From assembly GCA_034766995.1 (NCBI GenBank), contig CM068322.1, forward strand, positions 20,045,745 through 20,109,744: a stretch of DNA of 64,000 nt, read 5' to 3'. The stretch is from Acanthacorydalis orientalis. Taxonomy: Eukaryota; Arthropoda; Insecta; Megaloptera; Corydalidae. The notes under the pieces are model-generated. The model saw only the letters and a program-made list of their open reading frames with translations, searched no databases and was not told the origin of the DNA. The stretch's first letter is position 1. Each line of letters begins with the position of its first letter. Shown here piece by piece: positions 11,365 through 23,849 of the stretch. The position numbers and the translations under genes were made by a program.

Positions 11365-11952
11365 TTAGGTTGGTAGGAAAATAATTTCGGTTTTTGTTTT
11401 CTGAATTCAAGCCTTAATTTTTTCATGAATGTTTGTAATGAATGTTTTCAGTTCATCGTGTTTGTGTTAATATCATTTTAAAATGCATTTTTCGATATGT
11501 ATTTTAGTAACATCAACTTTGGTTTTATTATTAATTTTTCTTCAAATTTCACTGTTAAATTATAGATGGAAAAGAAGCAAATAAGACTAAATTTTTGTAT
11601 CAGTTCAAAACGGATGGTAAAGTAGCAGAAACTGCTCGTTAACTAAACGATGCTTTTAGCCTAGGTACTATTAAGGAAAGTAGGGTGAAATGGTGGTTCT
11701 AAAAATTTCGTGCTGGAAACGAGAGCCTTGAAGATGAAGAAGATCATGAACGTTCTTCTTCAGTTCGTAACGGCTGACTGAAGTCGTTTGTTGAATCAGA
11801 ATCACGTACAACAATTCGACAACTTGTACAAAAGTTACGTGTTAGTCATCGGACAGTTCTCAACCATTTAAAACAACTAGGAAAATCAAAAAAGTGAAAA
11901 ATGTGTACGAATTCGAAGATTATAAACCGTAATTATTTTTCTACCAACCTAA
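11365..11952 (+). mobile_element. Mariner family A, internally deleted copy (588 bp)
   Basis: The ends are TTAGGTTGGTAGGAAAATAA and, on the opposite strand at the right, TTAGGTTGGTAGAAAAATAA, each flanked by TA (11,363-11,364 and 11,953-11,954), the mariner target site. The ends resemble those of Hsmar1-type mariners, which start TTAGGTTGGTGCAAAAGTAA (family knowledge). The middle carries the start of a transposase gene (see 11,566-11,897), but the whole catalytic part is missing: sequence jumps from the DNA-binding region to the 3' end near 11,886-11,905. The copy at 31,194-31,763 has the same junction, so both descend from one deletion derivative. Confidence 0.9.
11566..11897 (+). pseudogene. 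Mariner transposase N-terminal (paired-like DNA-binding) remnant
   Basis: From the ATG at 11,566, allowing for frameshifts and stops, the reading gives FLYQFKTDGKVAETAR-like, WWF-KFRAGNESLEDEE, then SRTTIRQLVQKL and VSHRTVLNHLKQLGKSKK-like text. This is the usual layout of the two helix-turn-helix domains of mariner transposases, which bind the terminal repeats. The DDD catalytic domain, normally about 200 further residues, is absent because of the internal deletion. In-frame stops occur after TAR, after WWF and within the RNG-LK stretch. It cannot encode an active enzyme. Confidence 0.8.
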
Positions 11953-12571
11953 TAGTTTCGTAAATATTTTCATATTTGAAATTAATAGTGAATCGTTTCT
12001 AATTGATTTTTTTTAAGTTATTTAATTGTTATTTTCACAACAATAACAATTAGGAACGAAGTATTAATACAATTCATAATCATACAGATTATTAAAAATG
12101 TTCAATAAAGTTTTATTTAATTATTAGATATTTGAAACGAGCTTTAAAAAACTAATGTAATTAAATTTAATAGAACGCGTTTCGACATGGGAAATAGAGA
12201 CGTTTTTATAATGTTTATATCAATATTATTGTAGCTATTTTTAGTTTCCTCAACTATTTTCTATTTGACTTTTTAAGAGTTTATGATTAGACAAAACAGT
12301 AATTAGTAAACATTCATTGTAAAAAAATTCAAAGAAAAAATGAATACAATTTATTCATTTTGGTGTTTATATAGAACAAAATAAGATTTCTGAAAGCAGT
12401 CGCAAATTGAATTTGGTGCAAAGACAATTCTAGCCCCTATGGTAGATATTTCAATAGGTTAATCAGATGATGGAGAATGCGGTCTAAAGATTAATGGACA
12501 GAAATGAATGGAAATTGAGTTTTAGAAAGTAACACAACATTCTTCGTTAATTGGGTATATAAATACATTTA

Positions 12572-12572
<1 letters not shown>

Positions 12573-12636
<64 letters not shown>

Positions 12637-12676
12637 AAAGAGAGAGAGAGGGAGATAGAGAGGAGAAAGAAATATA
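12573..12676. repeat. (TA)n followed by (GA)n microsatellite
   Basis: About 60 bases of AT repeat (12,573-12,632) run into an imperfect GA-rich purine tract to about 12,676. Confidence 0.9.
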
Positions 12677-12764
12677 TGAAGAAGGTCGTTGTAAAATCTA
12701 TTAATTTCGATTGCATTGTATTTTATTTATACTAATTTTCTTCTAATTAGGTTTTTCAACTTGA

Positions 12765-12821
12765 TTATATATATATATATATATATACATATAATCATAT
12801 ATATATATATATATATATACA
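12765..12821. repeat. (TA)n microsatellite, two blocks
   Basis: Two AT runs separated by catataatca. Confidence 0.9.
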
Positions 12822-13151
12822 TAAAATTGAAGTCTCCTTTAATTTAATATAAAAAAAATGTATTTAAAGATTTTATAATGTAATTTTTAAAGGAATAATC
12901 TTAGCTAATTGAGTAGCTTTAGTAGGAAGATAGTAATTATCTTAAGATATCTTAAACTTCAACATTTATATTACATTTATGATTAAAGTCGTATTTCATT
13001 AAGAATGGTTGTTTCTGGTAATCACTTAATGCATATTTATTTCAAAAATTTAATGATTTGAAAAGAAAGGCTGGCTTCAATAAAAGAAGGATTTTACAAT
13101 AAAAATAATAAATATTTTTTTAATTAATATAAATATATTGTTGTTTTAAAT

Positions 13152-13574
13152 CAGGGGTTCTTAATCTGTAAGGTATGCGTCCCCTGAGGATGTGCAAAAT
13201 GGTTAGTGGGGATGTGTGATTGTCTTCTATAAAACAAAGATCAGAAATCGGTTGGAATCAAGGTAGGACATGCGGGTAGAGTTGTTTAAGTTTGTACCCC
13301 AAATTTGTGGTCTCATTGATCAGAATAAGCAACAAGTATCTCACTAATGACACTGAGGACTTTACGCGACTTCTAATCATGCTGGAAGACAAAAAGATGT
13401 TCCTGAAGAATAAAATTTTCTTTACTGTTTCTGTGAATCTGAGGATGTTAAAATAAATTTCAATATCAATTACATAAATTATCAATTATTAATTGCTTTC
13501 GGAAAGGAGGGGAGGTATAAATTTCAAGTTGATTTTCGGGGAAGGTATAGGATTAAAAACGTTAAGAACCCCTG
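13152..13574. mobile_element. Short hAT-like element (non-autonomous MITE), 423 bp
   Basis: The left end CAGGGGTTCTTAATCTGT and the reverse complement of the right end, CAGGGGTTCTTAACGTTT, form an inverted repeat that is exact for 13 bp (CAGGGGTTCTTAA). CAGGGGTTCTTAACC-type ends are characteristic of many hAT elements (family knowledge). The flanking octamers are ttttaaat (13,144-13,151) and ttagaaat (13,575-13,582), matching at 6 of 8 positions, as expected for a decayed 8-bp hAT target duplication. Subterminal regions are G-rich on both sides (gtcccctgagg; ggggaaggta). No transposase is encoded; the 75-codon ORF on the minus strand (13,258-13,485) matches no family. Confidence 0.7.
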
Positions 13575-14405
13575 TTAGAAATAAATATTAAAATATACGT
13601 GTGAGTAATTTTTATTTACTTGTTCTGTGTATTTTTTAATTAAATGTGTTTTAAGCTACTTTCAAATTTCTAATATGTTATTCGACTTACATGGCTTATA
13701 TATTTTAAATTATATTTTTTCGAAGATTTTAATTTATTTATATTGATTTTTTAATACGGTTAGGTTAAAAATTTCTTTTCCATGGAATTAGTTTTTATAG
13801 CGAGAACTTAATTATTGTTATTTACACATGTTTTGATTTTAAGGTATTTAGAAATTTCCATTATATATTTAATCTAATTGTACTATTCTTACTAATTGTG
13901 GAAAATATCATGAATTTGTATTTGTATTTGTCTGAATTTGTATTGAAATTGTATTTTAGTAACAAATAATAGAAGAAAATTATTCGCAAAAGCAAATCAT
14001 TTTTTTATTCTGAAACAATGAGAGTATATGAAAAATCAACAGTTGTGATTTTAATTTAGATAAAATAATGTTGAACATGTTTCTCTACGCTATTTTTTAT
14101 ATTAAATATCAAATAATATACGGTTTTAAACATTTTTCAATTTATTTTTCAATATATAAAATACATCTGGATATTAAAAGATTAAATTCACGATGAGAAG
14201 ATAAAAATATGTCATATTTTTGTAAATTTAATAAACTTGACAATATGTGATATGTATTATAAAAAAGCGATTTCAATTCTTTATCAATTTAACAGTAGAT
14301 AAAAATGACATTTTTTTAACAAATATTTATTAAAATTCGGTATGATATACTCATATTACTTTATCATGTATACACAATTCTCTCAGAATAGAACTTGTTG
14401 AAATA

Positions 14406-15665
14406 TTAGGTAACTAAAAAAGTTCTGTCATTGTTATAACGTACAATAATTCCAAGAATTGTTAACACTTGTTATCAGATAAATTTCGAAGAATTGTTTA
14501 TCAGTTATTTGAGCATGTGTTTACTGGTAATTGTTGAATGAATCTCTAACTGTTAACTTTAATTTAATACATAATTCTAATCCTACAAAATCTATGTGAA
14601 AAATAGTGTAATACGTGCGTGTTTGCTTTATGAATTTAAATTTGGGACTAACGCTACAGAAACTACAAAAAAAGCTATACTGCGTTTGGAAAAAATAAAA
14701 TTACAACAAGAACGGCCCAGAGATGGTTTAAAAAATTTCTGTCGGGGATAAATCCATTAAAGGCGAGACTAGATCAGGCAGGCAAACAAATTTAAATATC
14801 GACAAATTGGAGACAATGACTGAAACAAATTCTAATTTAACGTGTCAACAGCTTGGAGAATTGTTCAAAGTGAAGAAATAGTATGGAAGTATTTACATAA
14901 AATAGGAAGGGGTTGGAAATTAAGTAAATGGGTACCACACGAATTAACTCCCAATAGCAAATTACAATGTTTTAAAATCTGTACATCTCTTATTTCACGA
15001 CTAAAATCAGAGAATTTTTTGGATCAAATTTTGACCACTGATGAAAAATGGATTATTTATTCCAACTATAAACGTACTCACCACTGGCTTTCATATGGTG
15101 ATCTTATCCCACAAAATTCTAAATGAAAGTTAACACCACGAAAACTTCTGTGTTTGGTGGATTTCAAAAGGAATTATTCACAATGAATATCTGAGTGGGT
15201 CAAACCATAATGGCCAACATTTATAGTGAACGAGTACACGGTGCATTACAACAAAAACAGCCAGCACTTCTAAATCGTAATAAAGTATTATTTTCGCGCG
15301 ATAACGTACGACCACACGTTGCAGTAGAGACCAGGATAAAAATTATGAATTTAGGGTGGGAGATCCTCCCCCATGCTCCGTATTCTCTAAACATATCTCC
15401 ATCAGATTATCGCCTATTTTTATCTCTGGACAACCATATGCGTAGTTAACAGTTAATAATGAAGAAGAATTAAAAATGGAGGTGTCTACATTTTTTGAAA
15501 ATAAAAATAATCAGTTTTATAAAAATCGAATTTATAAATTATTTTCTTGCTGGGAAAGGGTTGTTCAATGTGAAGGTGAATATTTTGATGAATAAAGTTA
15601 TTTTATGTAAAAATACACAAGTGTTTTTTCTCGATTCAAAAATGACAACTTTCTTGATTACCTGA
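14406..15665 (+). mobile_element. Mariner family B, near full-length (1,260 bp)
   Basis: The left end TTAGGTAACTAAAAAAGTT and the right end read on the other strand, TCAGGTAATCAAGAAAGTT, are imperfect inverted repeats continuing to TGTCATT. TA flanks both ends (14,404-14,405 and 15,666-15,667). The length is normal for a complete mariner (about 1.3 kb, family knowledge). The single transposase gene inside is broken. The family differs from the Hsmar1-like copies at 11,365 and 31,194 in its ends and protein. Confidence 0.9.
14596..15595 (+). pseudogene. Mariner (DD34D) transposase, frameshifted
   Basis: Pieced across frames, the relic starts near 14,596 with RACLLYEFKFGTNATETTKK, the N-terminal DNA-binding part. 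It continues through TCQQLGELF into an open segment at 14,842-15,126 with WVPHEL (about 14,929-14,946) and LTTDEKWI, whose aspartate (15,040-15,042) is the first catalytic residue. After a break, the segment at 15,195-15,449 holds SRDNVRPHVA (second Asp, 15,300-15,302) and YSLNISPSDYRLF (third Asp, 15,405-15,407), with 34 residues between them as in mariner. The C-terminus ends ERVVQCEGEYFDE then TAA at 15,593-15,595. It has at least one stop or frameshift in each third, so the gene is dead, although all three catalytic aspartates remain. Confidence 0.9.
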
Positions 15666-15747
15666 TATAAAGATATTTTTCGAGAGAAATTTAAGAAATT
15701 TTATGAAGTATTTGTATTTGGTTTATGTATATGATGACAAATTTGGA

Positions 15748-15750
<3 letters not shown>

Positions 15751-15805
<55 letters not shown>
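15751..15805. repeat. (TA)n microsatellite
   Basis: Uninterrupted AT run of about 55 bases. Confidence 0.95.
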
Positions 15806-15806
<1 letters not shown>

Positions 15807-17260
15807 TATATAAACGTATTTTCTAGTAGAGAATACCTAGTAGCTATATTTAAGTAGGTACTATGTTTTATTTGCAAATATGTGTTCATCTAAAATTATC
15901 TGAACACATCCACTTTAAAAGTTCTAATTTTACCTTGGTAAATAATATTTGTTGAGAACCGTTTTTCACGACAAAAAGGATACTATTATGCGCTGGAGAA
16001 TGCGTCCTTTATACCAAAAGAAGTACACAAAGGCATTAAATAAACGAAACTTTATTAGTTAATTCAATCTTTATTTATTAATTAAAAATGTAATTTAATT
16101 TTTTTTATACTTTTTATATCTACCATTTCTTAATTTATTGCATTTTATTCATAGTGCGATTTGATAACAAACAATTCTCGGTCTACTGGCGAAATTGTAG
16201 AACTTGTCATTTTTTTTAGAGCTATTTCAATTCGTCCGGATGACTGCTTATATAATCGAAAATCAATTTTCTAGAAACATGTAAAATATCTTTTCTAAAT
16301 ATCCTTCTGGAAGATTCTATAACATCTGAGAATTTTGATGTTACTATTTTTAGATTCTTACAAAAATTTTCCAATATCGTCACTTAGAAGTTCTTTTAGA
16401 AAAAGACTAGATTTTTAATGTTTTTATATATTTGTTCTTTATTTTTTTATAATTAATTGCAGATATATTATTAATATTTATTATCCTAATATAACATCTT
16501 TTTAATTAATTCAATTCATTATTCCATATATCATTTGTAAAAAAATATTTATATATTTCTTCAGAATAAAAATATAACATTATATTTTACTAAGTTTTGT
16601 ATTCTAGTATATTATTTAACGGAAATACTATTTATAAAACTATTAAAAATGGGAAAAATACGTTTAATATTTTGTAAAATTGTAAGTTAATCCACATTTT
16701 AAATCGTAAACTAGGAGATAAAGTTACTATTAAAATATATTTGCTGTTTTAAAATCAATATATGAAGATTTTAAAAAATGTATATTTATTAGTAAATCAT
16801 AAAAATGTTACTTATATGTAGCATTCTAAAATCATTTATATGTTAAATAGTAAATTAAACGATGGAAATGCGATAAAAATATATTAATTGTATTAAAGTC
16901 AATATACGAGGTTTTGAAAAAAAGATATTTATTAGCATTTCATAAAAATATGCCATATTTATTACTTATTTTGTTTTTATAATGTGTACGAATTGTTAAT
17001 GGATATTAAAATTCATTTCTTATGCAAGTGACATGTTGTTAACATGAAGTAAATATCATGTGAGAACACTTACGAGTATGTTTGTTGTGGATCTTTTAAG
17101 ATCACTGCCAGAATAATTTGTCTGAAAACGTGTAGACATCTTATGTTTAGAATGGCATGTGTATTATTTGTGTTTGAGTACACATCTCTTGGGTTAGTTT
17201 ATATGGTGCAGGAATGTAAAGATTCAAGTTTGTATGTGTTTGCAATATTTGCATTAACAT

Positions 17261-17287
17261 GTCTCTCTATCTCTCTCTCTTTATATA

Positions 17288-17337
<50 letters not shown>

Positions 17338-17354
17338 GAGAGAAAGAGAGAGAT
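17261..17354. repeat. (CT)n-(TA)n-(GA)n inverted microsatellite
   Basis: A tctctctatctctctctct tract leads into about 55 bases of TA repeat and then tagagagaaagagagagat. The CT and GA arms are near reverse complements around a self-complementary core, so about 95 bp could fold as one long hairpin or cruciform. Confidence 0.85.
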
Positions 17355-17499
17355 TGATTTTAACACAAAATTAATCAGTTCATAATTCTAATTGAGTGAA
17401 TTGTAATGTTTATAAATTATTAATTAAATTTAAAATAGACGTTTTCAGTTAAATTAAATAATATACAGAAGTTTTTTTAAATAAGTTCTCTACTACATA

Positions 17500-17500
<1 letters not shown>

Positions 17501-17549
<49 letters not shown>

Positions 17550-17565
17550 CATATATATATATATA
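17501..17565. repeat. (TA)n microsatellite, two blocks
   Basis: AT runs split by ttatatgtac. Confidence 0.9.
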
Positions 17566-18351
17566 CACTAATTTAACCATCTAAGGCTAATTTTTATGTT
17601 TCATACATACTTCATAAAAATTGTAGCCATATTTGACCATAAATTTTAAATAAATGTTAGTGATAAAAATAAATTTGTTTATTTACCTTGTTTTCTTACA
17701 TAATTTTTATATATTTAATTTTTTATGAATTATCAAAAAGCATACATTTGGGAGTTAAAAGATGTTTGGTATATAAAATAATCATTTCAAATAAGAATAT
17801 AATTATCAGTTAATAAACTGTTTACTTTTTTAATGAAAACATAAATTATAATACGAATTGTCGATAGAACATTTTCTTAAATTAACAAATAAAAATTGTC
17901 GATTTTAGTACTAGATATTTATGTTTTTCTTTTATATTCTCGATAAAGATTTTATTCGAAAACAAAACACTGAACTTATAATTTTATACATTTTTTTTAT
18001 ATGAACTGTATTCTATTTATAAAAGTGTATCGATTAACGAAAAAGTAATTTCGTATCGTTTAACTTTTTGTAAATGGTATCTAAAATCGAATGTTAGCAA
18101 ATAATATAATGAAACGTTGATTTTATCAAAAATTGAAATATCTATAACTTTTCTCGATATAATATTACAAGTTAAAGATAACCTGTACCTTGTAAAATAC
18201 ATTGTTTTGTTATATAGAAGTGATAAGTGAAACAACTATCTGGATAGAACAAGCTCTTTCACTAGTGAGTTATAGTGCGGTTTTGTATTGATTTCTTGAC
18301 ATAAATTGTGAAATTAAGTGTAAAATACCCTGACACCCACACATACATTAT

Positions 18352-18352
<1 letters not shown>

Positions 18353-18402
<50 letters not shown>
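18353..18402. repeat. (TA)n microsatellite
   Basis: AT run with a single ttta interruption. Confidence 0.9.
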
Positions 18403-19404
18403 CACATCCATTGTATGTGATGTCGACACATATGTATTTGTGTTGTACATTTTAATCTATTTAACTAAGAAAATGTGTTGAATGAAAATGTTTTGAAACT
18501 TTAATTTACTAATACAAATGCATATGTTGACAAATTTAACAGCCATTCATATTCCTTAAATCGTATGAATAATTCATACCCTGATCTTCAACATTTATTT
18601 AAATATCAATTGAATAGTTTCTGTTCAGTCTATTTCGGAGAAAGATAATATTTTACAAAGTAATTGATTTGAATATTTTGTTCTAAAAAAAGGAAAGAAA
18701 ACATACATTTAAATGGGTAATGTATTGAATTGAATTTTGACTAGTTTTTTTAAGTTAAAGTTAGATTTACTTGATCTTTTTTTATGAAGGAATAATCTAT
18801 TTTGTTAGAAAATTTTAAAAAAAAATATAGATTTTTATCTTTTGATATAAAACTTAGTTAAGCGTTCTATAAAATCGGTCTTTTAAGGAATAAAATTTAC
18901 ATAAATATTTTTTGAATTAGTTAATAAGTTGTTATTGTTTATACTTGTGGTAATTAATAAATATCATAATGAAATAACATGTTCTTGAACAGAAGTTGAT
19001 GTTTATAATATACACCAAATTTTTTTATCTCTACTTGAATTTTGGAAAACAAAAAATAATTATTAACAAACTTTTGAGCTTAGATATTTGATGTTTAAAA
19101 TTATTATTTTTTCAAATTCTAATTAAGTAATATTACAAATTACTAAAATTACCTGTACGAAAATAAGAATGCGAAGATAATTGACTGGCATTAATGACCG
19201 TAGCCATCGATGCTCCCTTAATTCTCAAACAACCAGTCAACTAATCGAAGATAATTGATATTTTAAAAGACTATATATAGAAAGTTTCGTAGGAGGATAA
19301 TTATTCGAATAAAATTCTGTGAAATGCAAGGATGGTAAAGGAAAGGGAAAATTTCAAAACAAAGTAATTTTTACATAATTTTGTTTACATATTCTTGTTA
19401 GGTA

Positions 19405-20440
19405 TATCGGGTGACTTTATGTTTAAAAATAATCCTTGATAAATGAGCATCATTTCGGCGCACGCATTCCTGTAATCTTATTCTAAAATTTTCCATTACA
19501 CGTTTTAATATCTGGTGCAACTCTCGCAATTGCTTCTTGGATTTTTAATTTAAGTGTAGAGATAGTGTATTGACGATCAATATACACTTTGCTATTTAGA
19601 TAACTGCAAAGAAAATAATCAGATGCCGTTATATCTGGGGATCTTACTGGCCAAACAACATCTTCATTTTTGGAAATTACATGGTTTGGAATGATCGCAC
19701 TTACAGCAGCCATTGTCACTCTAGGAGTATGATTTCTGAACCCATCTTGCAGTGCAGCAGATTTTGTTAACGTTTATAACATTTTTGTTGTTGTCTTTGA
19801 AGAAAAACGGCCCTATAATACCGAACGATGAAAATGTACACCATAAATTAACTTTTGGACTATGTAACGGTTTTCAATGTGGTTCAAGTGAGTTCTCAGT
19901 ATTCCAATTTCGACTATTCTACTTGTTCATATAGCAGTTTAAATGAAAAAGTGCTTCAGCTAACATGAAAAAATTGTGAAACAAGTTTTCATCTGATCCA
20001 AAAGCGTTAGTATATCTTAACAAAAATCTTTGTGATCGAGCAAATCGGTATCTTGTAAGTCTTGAACAATTTTAATTTTGTACGGATGAAAATTTAAATT
20101 TTTATGTAACATCCGACGTACATGTGTCACTACTGTTCAATGTGGATGATTTTTTATGGACTGTACTTCGTTCGCTACGCGTTACAACAACTCTAACCGT
20201 GCAATGTTTTCTGGTGTTCTAATTATTTTTCTAGACCTTTAATTCTTTAAATTTAATGTGAAACCAGATTTTTCAAATTTCTTAACACACAAATTGATGT
20301 CGGCACTTTCTCAAGACGTGTAATGTTATAATGGTTGCGAAATAGCCATTATACATTAGTAGTAAATTTGCCATTTTTGTAAAATGATATTTCACAGTGA
20401 AAGCTCAATGTGCAACGGACCACTACTCTACGTTTACTAA
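19405..20440 (-). pseudogene. Tc1/mariner-superfamily transposase relic (about DD41D)
   Basis: Read from high to low coordinates, the relic shows VRTPENI-like text (KIIRTPENIARLELL, near 20,225), then VRRMLHKNLNFHPYKIKIVQ, the linker after the second helix-turn-helix. It continues LQDGFRNHTPRVTMAAV near 19,700-19,755, where the D of QDG is the second catalytic residue, then WPVRSPDITASDYFLCSYL. From the D of QDG to the D of SDY there are 41 intervening residues. It closes VMENFRIRLQECVRRNDAHL, then IIFKHKVTRY near 19,410. In-frame stops and at least two frameshifts break it. Insect proteins with this layout are common (family knowledge). I could not define the terminal repeats; cgggtgactttatg at 19,408 may be close to one end. 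Confidence 0.8.
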
Positions 20441-20837
20441 ATGACCATGAATAACTATAATACTAACAATGTTCCAATTAATTTTGCCTTGTCACTTCAA
20501 CGGTAAGTGAATAAGTCTACTATTAAAATTTCCCATTCTACTACCACACCTGTACAGTTTTTTTAAGTATAATTTTTCGATAAAATATTTTTATTATTTG
20601 CAAATACTTAATTTACTTTGATTTAGATCCAGTCATGTGTGCTTATAATTAGGTACTAATGGATCAAGAATAAGACTGAGGTGATGAGGATAATTATTCC
20701 GAACACCTAACATATTTTACAATTAAAAATAAAATCTTATTTCTTTAAATGAAATTTTTTCTTATAAATTTAAGTATTTAAAAAAAATCCAAATCAAATT
20801 TTAATATTTACTATGTATTTATGAAATCTAAATAATG

Positions 20838-20875
<38 letters not shown>

Positions 20876-22331
20876 TTTTTTCTCTTAAATTAAAATATCT
20901 TAACCTAAACCTAATTAACTAGATCTGCTCTTGAAGTTAGATTTGGTTTAATATGTGGACATCTGTTTACTTTTTATCTGATCTGTTCTTGTTACGTTTG
21001 GTCAAACCTATCCAGGTTAAGTGAGATCTGGTAAGATCTAATCAAGCTAGATTAGTATTGAAAAGTAATTTCAAAAAGTTTGTTTCAAAAAAAAGTATTT
21101 CCTTAAAAATGTATTTTGAAGAATTGTTTTCAAATATTATATTTTTCCTCTAATCAGAAAATCTTAAATTATTTTTTCCAGCAAATTGACACAACAATCC
21201 CTTTTATTACATATTAAATTATAATTTTTATCAAATAAATTAAATTGAAAGTGCGTATGAGTTTACAACTTTCATACATTTTATTCTGTGTTAAGATAAT
21301 AGCAGATATATAATTCTGTTGTAATACAGTCTAATAATCTTACTAAAGGTTTATATCGGAAAGAAGAATCTTATTCTATTCAAAATAATTTTAGAACTTT
21401 GATAACATAAACTTATAAGTATTTAAGATAATTACTTGCATAAGAATAGATGATATCTGGCATGAGCTTGAAATTAATATAAAGTATAATATAATTACAG
21501 ATTTAAATTTTGTATAACAGATTATAACCCGCAGGTCGAGTTTACGTCTTTGTCTCCAGCATCTTGAGTACTTAGTTTCGAAGTTTTATAATAAAAAGTA
21601 TTGGAAAAACTTTATAAAAATATTATATTATAATTAATACAATACATTTCAAATTGTTAGGTATCTAATAAACAACAAAACATTTAAAAATGATAGCAAA
21701 TATTTTTTAATTAAGATTTATGAATACATTTTGCAATATATATTATTATGAATATTAACATAAATTATAATGTTTTTAGAATTGTAGAAAATCTGTTTTC
21801 ATACTTACATAGTTCTGTGTAAATTCTAATTTAAAATCAATTTATGTATAACTTTATTGAAAAAATACGAGAACTAATATTTTTTGAAGAAAATATATTT
21901 GTTATATTTATATATAATAATATACAATATTATGTAAGCAATTTGATAAATGTCTACTAGAGATAGTAATGTTCAAATTAAACAACAATCTAAATTATAT
22001 TTATAAATAAGGAAATTAGATCTTGATAGATCTAAGAATATGTCACTTCCATAAATTAGTGATAAGATGTATGACTATTCCTCGGGCTAATCATGACAGT
22101 TAAATGGATTGAGATATGTAAAAGTGAATATAAAGCATAAACCTTTCTTTTTCAAAAGATTTGACACTATATTACATAAAATGTCAAGAGAAAATAATCC
22201 AATTAAATGTTACATTTTTAATACAACACTTTAATTATTTCGATTTATAAGATTTATAATTTATTTCCAATATTGAAATATATAATTTGAAATAATAGTT
22301 TAATGTAAATATATTTAGATTTTACAATATG

Positions 22332-22376
<45 letters not shown>

Positions 22377-23840
22377 CGTTATTTGAAAAAATAAAACTCG
22401 ATAAAAAAGAATGAAAAAATTATATATTATTGACACTGAAATAAATTTAAATAATTTCGAATATTACTAGTTAAAAATTATTAAGTTATTATTTAAATAT
22501 TACTAGTTAGAATTCAAGACGATTAAAATGAAATACATTAAAATATAAGCAATCATAAAATAATAGTATAATAATAATAAAAATTGTAGTTTCTTAAAAA
22601 AAGTAATGTAGACATCAGAATGAAAAATAATAGTAGAATTTAGACACAAAAAATATTGTGAAAATTGAAAGAAGTCTTTGTGAATATATAATTGACTGTT
22701 GAATGTTTTAAGAAAACAGACACGATGATAGTCTTGAATCGAAAATTAATTCAGCTAGCATTGAAGAACTTTTCAGAAAATAATGACTAGCTATGAAAAG
22801 ACTGATGGAATGTTTGAAATAAGATGAAAGTAAAACCGATAAAATTTTATTGATATTATTTATGATGAAACGTGAATTCAAGTATGTAAAATATTAAGAG
22901 GTTAAAAATGCATTTTCCATTTATGTGCAAGCCATTTTCTTTTATTACAAATACTTTTACTAGAGAGCAGAAATATTTCTATAAACAAAACACTATACAG
23001 TGCAGTTTAAATAAAACTTAACAACTCCCAGTCGATTGATTCTGAAATAACTGTCTTTAATATTAAAGAATACATTGTCACCCTGTAAGCAAAGAAATTA
23101 TTTGTATAAGCGAAGAATAGAAACTCAAAAATATAAAAATGTGTTTATTGAATATAATAAATTACAAAAATAAACTAAACTTTGTATAAACTCGAATTTT
23201 TCTTTAGAGAAATTTATTTTTTAAAATATTATATATGAAGAATATATTGTAACTAAAGAAAAAGAAAGTTACCTTTTAAAAACTTTCAGAAATGTGAAAC
23301 AAAATATAAAAACAGAAATGAAAAATCTTTAACTTTCAATTGTAATATTATTATAAAGATGTGAAACTTAATCAATATTTGAAAACGATTTAAATAAAAT
23401 ATTAATTATAAATGAAATTACTAATGAAAAGAAGTAATTTTGGCGGATAATGCGAATAAAATTTAATCAATAAGTTTTTGTTTATTTAAGAGTCTGCTTG
23501 TTCTAAATTTTGAATTTTCAGGAGTTTGAATAATAATTTTTATTTTAAGTATATAACATATTCATCAGTTTATAAAGTACAATAAATATATTTGTTTACA
23601 ATTCATATTATAATTATTTGATTATATATATATATATAATATAATTACAATTATCTGGAAAATCGATTATTCAGGGGGATAATTATAACGTACACACATA
23701 TATATATATATATATGTACCTGTATATACATTATAATGCTACACAAGACAAATGATTTCTTTTTGTTTTATCACAAACCATCTTATTATAAGTGAATGAA
23801 ATTGAGTCTACTCTAGAACCTGTTATTGGTCCATCTATAT
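20441..23840. other. AT-rich stretch without a recognisable gene
   Basis: Only (TA)n runs at 20,841-20,870, 22,336-22,374, 23,624-23,638 and 23,698-23,720 stand out. The 60-codon minus-strand ORF at 22,254-22,436 is built on one of them. A patch at 20,920-21,060 repeats the word gatct several times but shows no ordered unit. Confidence 0.55.
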
Positions 23841-23849
23841 TTTAGTGCT

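Larger units (their letters stand above)
15806..19400. other. AT-rich stretch without a recognisable gene
   Basis: Several (TA)n runs are the only clear features. ORFs of 60-80 codons at 17,143-17,385 (+), 18,017-18,235 (-) and 18,262-18,450 (-) are Tyr/Ile/Ser-rich and partly made of the microsatellites. None resembles a known family. Confidence 0.6.

Noticed and set aside
13258..13485. 75-codon minus-strand ORF inside the 423-bp hAT-like element
   Set aside because: No similarity to a hAT transposase or any family I know; most likely chance.
14842..15449. Two open segments considered as separate small genes
   Set aside because: Together they form consecutive parts of one mariner transposase, separated by frame breaks.
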